DNA from: Planctomycetia bacterium | Lineage (GTDB): Bacteria; Planctomycetota; Planctomycetia; Pirellulales; UBA1268 | Direction: 5' to 3' | DNA length: 30,693 bases | Assembly (NCBI GenBank): GCA_009919445.1 | Contig: RGBY01000005.1 | Span: 1 to 30,693, forward strand | Shown here: piece by piece, positions 1 to 6,829 of the stretch | Layout of the letters: the number at the start of each line of letters is the position of its first letter | Position numbering within the stretch: position 1 is the stretch's first letter | Translations under genes and position numbers: made by a program | The notes under the pieces: model-generated | Databases searched by the model: none | Seen by the model: the letters and a program-made list of their open reading frames with translations, nothing else | Told to the model about the DNA's origin: nothing

Positions 1-651
1 TACGACGGAGACAAGCCGGTCCGAATCGACACGATCGTCGTCTCCACGCAGCATGCCCCCCATGTCTCCAACGAAGAGATCCAGCAGTACATCGTCGAGA
101 AGATTATCAAGCCCGAACTTCCAACTGACCTCGACACCAGCAACATCACCTACCACATCAACCCAACGGGTCGATTCGTGGTCGGCGGTCCGCACGGTGA
201 TGCTGGCCTGACCGGCCGCAAGATCATCGTCGACACCTACGGCGGCTGGGGACGTCACGGTGGCGGAGCCTTCTCTGGGAAGGACCCAACCAAAGTTGAC
301 CGGAGTGCTGCCTACATGGCCCGCTATGTCGCCAAGAACATTGTCGCCGCCGGTCTTGCCGACCGCTGTGAGGTTCAGTTGGCCTACGCGATCGGCGTCA
401 CTGAACCAGTGAGCGTTCACGTTGACACGGCAGGTTCAGGCAAGGTTGACGACGAGCGTCTTTGTGAACTGATCCGGGAGAACTTCCCCCTCACTCCCCG
501 AGGAATCATCGAGCACCTCGACCTCCGGCGGCCAATTTTCCGCCGCACGGCAGCGGGCGGCCACTTTGGCCGGGATGAGTTCCCCTGGGAAAAGACTGAC
601 AAGGCCACTGCCTTGGCCGATGCCGCAGGAACTGCTGCTGCCGCAGGCTGA
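1..651 (+). CDS. metK: S-adenosylmethionine synthetase, C-terminal part (5' end outside window)
   Basis: Makes S-adenosylmethionine from methionine and ATP in the cytoplasm. Only the last 216 residues are present, and the reading frame is open from base 1. Visible family signatures are GGPHGDAGLTGRK (fragment residues 62-74) and the glycine-rich GGGAFSGKDPTKVDRSAAY (87-105), which contains the phosphate/K+ binding loop. The GRFVVGGP strand and the AYAIGVTEPVSV segment (128-139) are also typical. The C-terminus carries an Ala-rich tail beyond the usual end of the fold (ATALADAAGTAAAAG). A strong hairpin follows the stop, so metK probably ends its own transcription unit. Any SAM-responsive leader would lie upstream of the window. 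Identification is secure; the start cannot be seen. Confidence 0.97.
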   Translation, partial: YDGDKPVRIDTIVVSTQHAPHVSNEEIQQYIVEKIIKPELPTDLDTSNITYHINPTGRFVVGGPHGDAGLTGRKIIVDTYGGWGRHGGGAFSGKDPTKVDRSAAYMARYVAKNIVAAGLADRCEVQLAYAIGVTEPVSVHVDTAGSGKVDDERLCELIRENFPLTPRGIIEHLDLRRPIFRRTAAGGHFGRDEFPWEKTDKATALADAAGTAAAAG

Positions 652-703
652 TCCAGTTCTGCGTCCCTTCGGGTTTCAGCGATCTCGTTCCATCAGAGTT
701 CAG

Positions 704-737
704 GCAGAGTGGCCCGCCAGGGCCACTCTGCTCTGTT
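704..737 (+). terminator. Hairpin terminator downstream of metK
   Basis: A perfect 12-bp inverted repeat (GCAGAGTGGCCC at 704-715, GGGCCACTCTGC at 720-731) closes a 4-base GCCA loop and is followed by a short pyrimidine-rich TCTGTT. It lies 53 bases after the metK stop and just before the next gene. The U-tract is poor, so efficiency is uncertain, but stem length and position fit an intrinsic terminator. It also argues against starting the next gene upstream of 757, because that would place the hairpin inside the coding region. Confidence 0.7.
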
Positions 738-756
738 ACATCGAGAGAACCATTGC

Positions 757-1806
757 ATGTCCCCTGCCTCACCCCGCACGGTTGAACCAAGCCCCAGCGG
801 CACGGTGATTTATGCAGCCACAGCGGGGCTGACAACTGGATCAGAGCGACTTGTTCCACTGCTTCTGGTCACGGCGGGCCATCTCATCTCCGGAACACTC
901 TGCCTGGCAGCGTGCATTACCACCGCTCGTCGCGTTGCCGGTGGGCTTGCCGGCCCGCTTGCCCCCGGTGGCCTGCTGGCGGTGGCGGTCGCCGGAATCG
1001 GCCTGATCCTACTCGGCGACCGGGCGGCGGCTGGCCTCACAGGCCAACGCAACTGGCTGAGTCGGGTGAGCCTGCTGGTAATGCTCGTGATGCTGGGCAT
1101 CTGGTATCCGCCAACTGATGGGGAAATTCTGATAACGGTGCCCCTGCTCGTCATGGTGACCGGCTTCTTGGTCCTCCCCATGAAATTCTGGAGGTTATGG
1201 CAAATGCAGCACTTTCGGCATTGGCCAGGACTGGTCGCTTTGCTGCAACGAGATCACGAGCAGGGGGACTTCCAGCGGAGGCAGCGAGAGGCAAACCCAT
1301 TCGCAGTCACCTGGCTTCGCCACCGGCTCACCACTTGGCGGCAGAGCCGGCCCCTTCGAACGAAGCCATCAACTTCCCCACCACAGCCTTCCCCAGAGAG
1401 TCTCCTGCCTCAATCCCGAGAGCGTGGCTCCCCGTCATTCGCTGGCCACTTGCTCCAGTGGCAGGAACGGTACCGTCTGGCTGATGGCAATGAGTTCCTC
1501 CGAGGGCAGGTGACCGTTCAGCTTGCTGCCGGAACCCGTCTGGCCACTGGTCATGTCGGTTTTTGTCCAGCCTTCACGGCGACGCCGACTGTTGAGGCGA
1601 CCACTGGCTATGATGCTCTCGAGGTCGTTGTCGAGGCCGCCGAAGTATTGCCCTGGGGCGTTCGCGTTGAATGCCGTATTGAGGATGCTGCCGATGAACC
1701 GGTTGAGATCCCGATTGAACTGACCGTTCGGCTACCGGCCTCCTCACCGAGCCCATCCCCCCTTCCATCCGCACCAACAGATCCACCTCATGGCACGCTG
1801 GCCTGA
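757..1806 (+). CDS. Four-helix membrane protein of unknown function
   Basis: A 349-residue protein that I do not recognise. The start is the ATG at 757 (MSPASPRTVEP); an upstream in-frame start would lie inside the metK terminator hairpin. Hydrophobic segments lie near residues 32-55, 71-87, 103-117 and 124-141. A basic stretch (about 145-200) and a Pro/Ser-rich linker (about 200-228) follow. A soluble C-terminal domain of about 100 residues (230-333) alternates hydrophobic and charged residues in a beta-rich pattern (QVTVQLAAGTRLATGHVGF), and the end is another Pro/Ser-rich tail. The layout suggests a membrane anchor with a cytoplasmic or periplasmic beta domain. Its 3' end overlaps the next small reading frame by 17 bases, suggesting translational coupling. 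Function is unknown. Confidence 0.75.
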   Translation: MSPASPRTVEPSPSGTVIYAATAGLTTGSERLVPLLLVTAGHLISGTLCLAACITTARRVAGGLAGPLAPGGLLAVAVAGIGLILLGDRAAAGLTGQRNWLSRVSLLVMLVMLGIWYPPTDGEILITVPLLVMVTGFLVLPMKFWRLWQMQHFRHWPGLVALLQRDHEQGDFQRRQREANPFAVTWLRHRLTTWRQSRPLRTKPSTSPPQPSPESLLPQSRERGSPSFAGHLLQWQERYRLADGNEFLRGQVTVQLAAGTRLATGHVGFCPAFTATPTVEATTGYDALEVVVEAAEVLPWGVRVECRIEDAADEPVEIPIELTVRLPASSPSPSPLPSAPTDPPHGTLA

Positions 1807-1900
1807 ACACGTCTGGACAACCCTGTTTACCTACGGGCTCATTTTTGGCGTTTTTCCGCTACTCTGCCTGCTCCTGTGGATGTGGGTTCGTGGCGGCTAA
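1790..1900 (+). CDS. 36-residue single-helix membrane microprotein (candidate)
   Basis: A short reading frame of 36 codons from ATG 1790 to TAA 1900, starting inside the last codons of the preceding membrane-protein gene in another frame. The product begins MARWPEHVWTTLFTYG and continues into a hydrophobic stretch of about 18 residues rich in Leu, Phe, Val and Trp, ending in VRGG. This is the pattern of a single-pass membrane microprotein. The 17-base overlap suggests translational coupling to the upstream gene, so a role as a partner of that protein is a reasonable guess. It is too short for standard gene finders and no family is recognised. The coherent amphipathic-hydrophobic composition and the operonic spacing are the only evidence. 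Confidence 0.5.
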   Translation: MARWPEHVWTTLFTYGLIFGVFPLLCLLLWMWVRGG

Positions 1901-1943
1901 CGCCGGCCAGCCCTTTCCTGTCCCCTCTTCTTCACCTCCTGCC

Positions 1944-3368
1944 ATGACACCACCTGACCAACTGACTGAGACACTCAGGCAATCCAGACAACTGCACCTG
2001 CTCGCCTTTTGGGACACCCTTTCCACCGAAGGCCGAAGCCGGTTGGCAAGCCAGCTGGAGGGCCTCGACTGGAATCAGATCAGCGACTGTCGGCAGCGTG
2101 CCGCCCAGCGACGGGAACAGCAGGAACCCTCAGCCCCTATCGACTTAAGCTCGGCCCACACGCCCCCGTGCCATCAACTGGGCGAAGCAACTGACGCCGC
2201 AACCGCGGCCCGGGCCCGTGGCCATGAAGCCCTTGCGGCCGGGACCGTCGGGGCCATTCTTGTCGCCGGCGGACAGGGCACACGACTCGGGTTTGACGCC
2301 CCAAAGGGAACCTTCCCAATCGGCCCCCTGTCTCATGCCACTCTGTTTGAAATCTTGCTGGGCAAACTCGCTGCCGTTCGTCGCCGCCATGGAAAGCCGG
2401 TCCCGCTAGCCATCATGACCAGCACTGCCACCGATGCCGCAACCAGGGCCTTTCTCGAGAGCAACCAGCACTGCGGGCTGAATGCGGATGATGTGTTTAT
2501 CTTCTGCCAGGGAACCCTCCCAGCGATTGCGGACGATGCGGACTGCCTGCTTCTCGATGCGCCCGATCATGTCGCCGTCGCTCCGGATGGGCATGGGGGG
2601 ATGCTGGGGGCGTTGGCAGCCAGTGGCGGACTGGCTTGGTTTGGGGAAAGAGGTTGCCAGACAATCGTCAGCTTCCAGGTCGATAACCCCCTGGCTCAAC
2701 CGCTTGATGCGGAATTTCTCGGCCAGCATCTGCTCACGGCCGCCGATTTCTCAACCCAGGTCATTCCAAAACTCCATCCTGAAGAACGGGTTGGTGTCGT
2801 GGTGGAGCGGGATGGCGTGACGGAGGTTGTGGAATACAGCGATTTGCCCGCCGCCTTGGCATCAGAACGGCGAGACGATGGCCGGCTGCGGTTCGATGCT
2901 GGCAGCATTGCCATCCACGCCTTTGACCGACGTTTCCTGGAACGAACGGCAGCAGCGGCTGACAGCCTGCCACTCCACCTCGCTCATAAAAAGGTTCCAC
3001 ACCTTGATGCGACCGGCACGGTGATTGAGCCCACCGAGCCAAATGCCTTCAAATTCGAACGATTCATCTTTGATCTTATGCCGCTGGCGAATCGGGTAAC
3101 CCTGATTGAAGTTGATCCGGCAGAGAGTTTCGCCCCGCTGAAAAACCCAGCCGGATCATCGAGTGACTCACCTGAACTCGTGCAGCAGGCTCTCAGCGAC
3201 TACGCTCGCCGCCATCTGGCTGCCGCCGGCATCAGCGTGGCCCCCGAGGTGACCGTCGAACTCGATGCCGCCAGTATTTTGGACGACACCGACCTGGTTC
3301 AACTCGCTGACTCAGGAAAGCTGCCCGGAAACCGTATTGACCAGCCGCTGATCGTTCGGGCAGGGTGA
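1944..3368 (+). CDS. UDPGP-family nucleotide-sugar pyrophosphorylase (UAP1-like, probable UDP-N-acetylhexosamine pyrophosphorylase)
   Basis: A 474-residue protein from ATG 1944 that is predicted to join UTP and a sugar-1-phosphate, giving a UDP-sugar and pyrophosphate. The nucleotide-binding signature GGQGTRLGFDAPKG lies at residues 109-122. Further family hallmarks are PDGHGGMLGAL (compare PDGNGGIYRAL of UAP1), SFQVDNPL (the sugar/Mg-binding Asp strand) and KFERFIFDLMP near the C-terminal third. This is the eukaryote-type UDPGP family rather than bacterial GlmU or GalU, and length and order match UAP1/AGX-like enzymes. The substrate (GlcNAc-1-P, GalNAc-1-P or Glc-1-P) cannot be decided by eye. 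An in-frame start at 1845 is rejected because it overlaps the 36-codon gene and gives an atypical N-terminus. manC follows 131 bases downstream, so both enzymes may feed envelope polysaccharide synthesis. Confidence 0.85.
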   Translation: MTPPDQLTETLRQSRQLHLLAFWDTLSTEGRSRLASQLEGLDWNQISDCRQRAAQRREQQEPSAPIDLSSAHTPPCHQLGEATDAATAARARGHEALAAGTVGAILVAGGQGTRLGFDAPKGTFPIGPLSHATLFEILLGKLAAVRRRHGKPVPLAIMTSTATDAATRAFLESNQHCGLNADDVFIFCQGTLPAIADDADCLLLDAPDHVAVAPDGHGGMLGALAASGGLAWFGERGCQTIVSFQVDNPLAQPLDAEFLGQHLLTAADFSTQVIPKLHPEERVGVVVERDGVTEVVEYSDLPAALASERRDDGRLRFDAGSIAIHAFDRRFLERTAAAADSLPLHLAHKKVPHLDATGTVIEPTEPNAFKFERFIFDLMPLANRVTLIEVDPAESFAPLKNPAGSSSDSPELVQQALSDYARRHLAAAGISVAPEVTVELDAASILDDTDLVQLADSGKLPGNRIDQPLIVRAG

Positions 3369-3499
3369 TAGGGGCGCAAACGGGAAATGTCGCTCTGGCT
3401 GCACGTGACTCAGGCAGCGTCCCCTGATCTATTCCTGTTATCCCTCGTTCTGTTATCGCTCGAGACTCGCTCGCCCCCTTCTCTTCTGGACACCCTTCT

Positions 3500-4582
3500 A
3501 TGCTGCATGCAATCGTGATGGCCGGTGGTTCCGGCACCCGCTTCTGGCCTTCCAGCCGAGCTGCTTTGCCCAAGCAGCTCTTGCCTCTGGCCGGCACTGG
3601 GACGTTACTCCAAGACACCATCAGTCGGCTGGAAGGATTGGTCCCGCCAGAGCGAACGATGGTGGTGACCAATGCCCGACTGACCGAAGCCGTCTACCAG
3701 CAGTTGCCGCAGTTACCACCACAGGCGGTCGTCGGAGAACCTTGCAAACGAGACACGGCCCCCTGCATTGGTCTGGCAGCCCTGCTGGTCATGAAAAATG
3801 ACCCCGAGGCAACGATGGCGGTCATGCCCAGCGACCACGTCATCGAGCCGGCCGCTGGGTTTCGGGCTGCACTCAAACAGGCAGAGGCTCTTGTTGCCGC
3901 CACCCCCAGCCGCCTGGTCACATTCGGCATCCGGCCGACATCACCCTCGCCGAGCTATGGCTACATTCAGCAGGGTGACCAGTTGCCCCTGAACGCCGGC
4001 GATGCACCTGCCCACCGTGTTGCCCAGTTCCGCGAGAAGCCTCCGGTTGCGGTCGCAGAGGAATACCTGGCTGCTGGGAACTATCTCTGGAATGCCGGGA
4101 TCTTTGTCTGGCGGGCAGCCACGATCATCGAAGCCCTGGCGGAGCACCAGCCAGACTGCCTCGCTCACCTGCAAACGATCGCGGCAGCCTGGGAAAGCCC
4201 CACGTGCCAGCAGGTCTTTGCGGAGGAGTTTGCGGCCATCAAGGGGGTGTCGATCGATTATGCCGTGTTGGAACATGCCGACGACGTGGCCGTGATTGAG
4301 GCCCCTTTCAGCTGGGATGATTTAGGGGGCTGGTCAGCTGTTGCCCGCCAACGCGGCACCGACACCACTGGTAGCACCGTCGTGGGGCGTCACCTTGGCC
4401 TCGATTCAGAGGGGCTCATTGTGCACACCAGTGATGAACACCTTGTCGTCACCCTCGGCCTGGAGGATATGCTGGTTGTACACACTGAAGACGCCACCCT
4501 GATTGCCCGCCGCTCTCACGAGGAACAGATTCGCCGCGTGGTCAGCGAATTGGAGAACCGTGGATGGGACGACTATCTCTGA
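3500..4582 (+). CDS. manC: Mannose-1-phosphate guanylyltransferase (GDP-mannose pyrophosphorylase)
   Basis: Converts mannose-1-phosphate and GTP to GDP-mannose for exopolysaccharide or glycan synthesis in the cytoplasm. The 360-residue protein opens with the nucleotidyltransferase motif GGSGTRFWPSSR (9-20) and PKQLL (24-28). VMPSDHVI, FREKP, NAGIFVWRA and FSWDDLGGWSA follow in the order expected for the family. It is the short form: the nucleotidyltransferase plus a short left-handed beta-helix tail, without the C-terminal phosphomannose-isomerase domain of bifunctional ManC/AlgA proteins. The start is the ATG at 3500. The 3' end overlaps the following hydrolase gene by 19 bases. The gene symbol is by family; cpsB or manB are alternative names. 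Confidence 0.93.
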   Translation: MLHAIVMAGGSGTRFWPSSRAALPKQLLPLAGTGTLLQDTISRLEGLVPPERTMVVTNARLTEAVYQQLPQLPPQAVVGEPCKRDTAPCIGLAALLVMKNDPEATMAVMPSDHVIEPAAGFRAALKQAEALVAATPSRLVTFGIRPTSPSPSYGYIQQGDQLPLNAGDAPAHRVAQFREKPPVAVAEEYLAAGNYLWNAGIFVWRAATIIEALAEHQPDCLAHLQTIAAAWESPTCQQVFAEEFAAIKGVSIDYAVLEHADDVAVIEAPFSWDDLGGWSAVARQRGTDTTGSTVVGRHLGLDSEGLIVHTSDEHLVVTLGLEDMLVVHTEDATLIARRSHEEQIRRVVSELENRGWDDYL

Positions 4583-5598
4583 CTTTCCCCCGCTCGCTCT
4601 TCAACTGCCTCCTCGGCAGGGCGGTTACCCTGTGCTTGCTGCCGCTAACCCTCGTGACAGCCTGTGGCGCCGAACCGGCTGAGCCTGAGGCCGAGCCGCA
4701 ACACTGGGTGGGAAAACTTCTTGTTGATTTCCGCGCCGCCACCGATGCTCTGGAATGGTCTGATGAGCGGATTATCGGTGACTGGCGAGTGCAGCGTCGT
4801 CCTGGCACTGCTGATGGCCGCATCCTCGACCCCGAAGATCAGCCGGTGGCGAGTGGCAGCCTGTCTGCATGCCTGAGCCAATTTGCCCAGCTTGAGTCGA
4901 CGGGGCAGATTCCACCAGTCACCACGCAAGCAGTGATCGTCTTGCATGGACTGGGAGAGGGCCGGCAGTCGATGAAGCCCTTGGCCGCTCACTTACAGCA
5001 AGAACTTGATGCCACCATCATGTCCTTTGGCTATGCCAGCCCACGGGCAGGACTGGCTGCCCACGCCGGCTCGCTAGCAGCGGTTATTGCTGGCCTACCC
5101 CAAACAGCCAGCATTAGTTTCGTCGGCCACAGCATGGGGAATCTGGTCGTTCGCCGCTGGCTCCAGATGGCTGACACCCAGACCATCGCCCGCGTCCGCC
5201 GCATGGTGATGCTTGGCCCACCCAATCAGGGCTCTGACCTGGCACGCCTGGCGGCGGGAAATCCGCTGCTGGCTGCCTTGGCAGCCGGTGCCGCCCGCGA
5301 ACTGGTGCTGCACTGGGAGACGGTTTCTCGTGACCTACGCACGCCCAGTTTTGAATATGGCATCATTGCTGGAGGAAAAGGTGACCAGCATGGCTACACA
5401 TCGCTGCTGCAGGGCGATGACGATGCGGTCGTCCGGGTTGCCGAGACCCGCCTCGAGGGAGCCGATGATTTTCTCATTCTCCCCGTCCGGCACTCCCGCA
5501 TGATGGAAAGTGAGGCTGTCCAGCAGGCGACCCTCGAGTTTCTCAAGCAGGGCCGCTTCGTGACGGCCGACTCTTCTGCCGTGGAATCCCTACCATGA
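4564..5598 (+). CDS. Alpha/beta-hydrolase lipoprotein, lipase/PGAP1-like
   Basis: A 344-residue secreted esterase or lipase-like protein. The N-terminus has a basic region and hydrophobic core ending in VTAC (Cys34), a plausible lipobox, so it is probably a lipoprotein. The alpha/beta-hydrolase fold shows an oxyanion-side VIVLHGLGEG (125-133), the nucleophile elbow GHSMG (188-192, Ser190) and LGPPNQGSDLA after it, as in triacylglycerol lipases and PGAP1-type hydrolases. The late PVRHSRMM offers a catalytic His. A DDD/ED cluster near TSLLQGDDDAVV could supply the acid. It starts 19 bases inside manC and its stop overlaps the next gene by ATGA, so translation is likely coupled along this operon. 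The substrate is unknown. Confidence 0.83.
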   Translation: MGRLSLTFPRSLFNCLLGRAVTLCLLPLTLVTACGAEPAEPEAEPQHWVGKLLVDFRAATDALEWSDERIIGDWRVQRRPGTADGRILDPEDQPVASGSLSACLSQFAQLESTGQIPPVTTQAVIVLHGLGEGRQSMKPLAAHLQQELDATIMSFGYASPRAGLAAHAGSLAAVIAGLPQTASISFVGHSMGNLVVRRWLQMADTQTIARVRRMVMLGPPNQGSDLARLAAGNPLLAALAAGAARELVLHWETVSRDLRTPSFEYGIIAGGKGDQHGYTSLLQGDDDAVVRVAETRLEGADDFLILPVRHSRMMESEAVQQATLEFLKQGRFVTADSSAVESLP

Positions 5599-6764
5599 CC
5601 CAGCCCCTGCCACCGACCGGCCGACTGGCTGGCATCGACTACGGCAGGCGTCGGATCGGCATTGCGATCTGCGATGCCGAACGTCTTATTGCCAGCCCGC
5701 TCCTCGTACATGAGACCACCGGCGATCGGACCACCGATGCTCGTGTTTTTTCCAAGCTGGTTGAAAACGAAGAACTCGTCGGCTTTGTGATCGGGCTCCC
5801 CATTCATGCCGACGGCCGCCGAAGCGAGATGTCAGCTGAGGTCGAGCGATTCACCGCATGGCTCACCGAGACAACCTGCGGCCGGCCAACGTATCACCAC
5901 CGCAGGAGCCACTCGATGACTGATCCGGCCACCCCTGCTCCGGCCGGTCGCCTGATTGTCGGCTGCGGCTACCTTGGCCAGCGGGTTGCCCGCCGGTGGC
6001 TTGATTGCCGCGACACCGTCTACGCGACCACGCGGAGCGCCGACCGTGCTGCTGCTCTCCGTGCACAAGGGGTCCGGCCGCTCCTCGGAGACGTTACTGT
6101 AACGACTGGACAGCCTGCGGCTCTTCCGGATCTCCCAGAGGTTGAGACCGTCCTCTGGTGTGTTGGATTTGACCGGACGGCAGACGCCAGTTATCGCGAT
6201 GTCCATGTGGACGGACTCAGGCGCTTGCTCGACCGCCTTTCCGGCCGTCCCCGCGTGATCTTTGCCAGTTCGACCGGGGTTTGGGGCGAGACTCAAGGCA
6301 CACTGGTCAATGAGTCCACCCCCCCCTGCCCCAGCCGTGAGGCGGGCCAGATTCTTGTTGAGGCCGAAGCCACGCTCCAGCAACACTTACATGGACCGGG
6401 AGTCGTGCTCCGATTTGCTGGGCTCTACGGCCCCGACCGCCTAGCCGGCAAGCCTCTGCCGGCTGACCCCGATAGCTGGCTCAACCTGATTCATATCGAT
6501 GACTCCGCCCGGATTGTCTGTGAACTGGCCAGCCTCAGCCAGCCAGAGCCCCTCTACGTCGTCTCAGATGGCACCCCACTCCGCCGGCGGGACTGGTACA
6601 CAACCCTGGCCCGTCTCACCGGCAGCCCAACCCCAGCGTGGGAACCGAAGGCCAGTCATTCACGGGGCGGTGACAAGCAGATTGATTCGCGGAAAGTCTG
6701 GGCCGACCTCGGGTGCCGTCCTGCTCACCCGAATGCCCTCGAGGCTGTTGGCAGCCTGCTTTGA
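5595..6764 (+). CDS. Truncated RuvX/YqgF nuclease fused in frame to an SDR (YeeZ-like) epimerase
   Basis: One open frame of 389 residues holds two unrelated proteins. Residues 11-92 are a RuvX/YqgF RNase-H-fold nuclease: GIDYGRRRIGIAICD (13-27, with the first catalytic Asp), ASPL (33-36) and FVIGLPIHADGRRS (64-77). The match fades at GRPTYHH (96-102), where the family should continue with the DER motif, a basic helix and the third acidic residue. About 35-45 residues are missing compared with the usual 138-150. From Met108 the protein is an NAD(P)-binding SDR: GCGYLGQR (123-130) and FASSTGVWGE typical of YeeZ-like epimerases. The start overlaps the upstream stop by ATGA. It may be a true fusion, a ruvX pseudogene with the SDR translated from its own ATG at 5916, or an assembly deletion. 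Confidence 0.8.
   Translation: MTQPLPPTGRLAGIDYGRRRIGIAICDAERLIASPLLVHETTGDRTTDARVFSKLVENEELVGFVIGLPIHADGRRSEMSAEVERFTAWLTETTCGRPTYHHRRSHSMTDPATPAPAGRLIVGCGYLGQRVARRWLDCRDTVYATTRSADRAAALRAQGVRPLLGDVTVTTGQPAALPDLPEVETVLWCVGFDRTADASYRDVHVDGLRRLLDRLSGRPRVIFASSTGVWGETQGTLVNESTPPCPSREAGQILVEAEATLQQHLHGPGVVLRFAGLYGPDRLAGKPLPADPDSWLNLIHIDDSARIVCELASLSQPEPLYVVSDGTPLRRRDWYTTLARLTGSPTPAWEPKASHSRGGDKQIDSRKVWADLGCRPAHPNALEAVGSLL
5916..6764 (+). CDS. SDR-family NAD(P)-dependent epimerase/reductase, YeeZ-like, from its own internal start
   Basis: This is the alternative reading of the second half of the fused frame. Starting at ATG 5916 gives a 282-residue protein (MTDPATPAPAGRL) of normal length for YeeZ-like extended or atypical SDRs. 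It has the Rossmann motif GCGYLGQR at residues 16-23, then TTRSADRAAALRAQGV, the strand IFASSTGVWGE with the conserved Ser/Thr region, and LNLIHIDDSARI, a typical SDR late motif. In a third frame a TGA (5920-5922) overlaps this ATG. That is what an original ruvX stop overlapping the epimerase start would look like. The reaction and substrate are not known. The gene converges on the protease gene 65 bases downstream. Confidence 0.72.
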   Translation: MTDPATPAPAGRLIVGCGYLGQRVARRWLDCRDTVYATTRSADRAAALRAQGVRPLLGDVTVTTGQPAALPDLPEVETVLWCVGFDRTADASYRDVHVDGLRRLLDRLSGRPRVIFASSTGVWGETQGTLVNESTPPCPSREAGQILVEAEATLQQHLHGPGVVLRFAGLYGPDRLAGKPLPADPDSWLNLIHIDDSARIVCELASLSQPEPLYVVSDGTPLRRRDWYTTLARLTGSPTPAWEPKASHSRGGDKQIDSRKVWADLGCRPAHPNALEAVGSLL

Positions 6765-6829
6765 ACTCGCCGTGGATTGGCAACCCCACCCCCGACGCGG
6801 CCCTCTGCCAACTCGCAGGCTGGCTTCTG

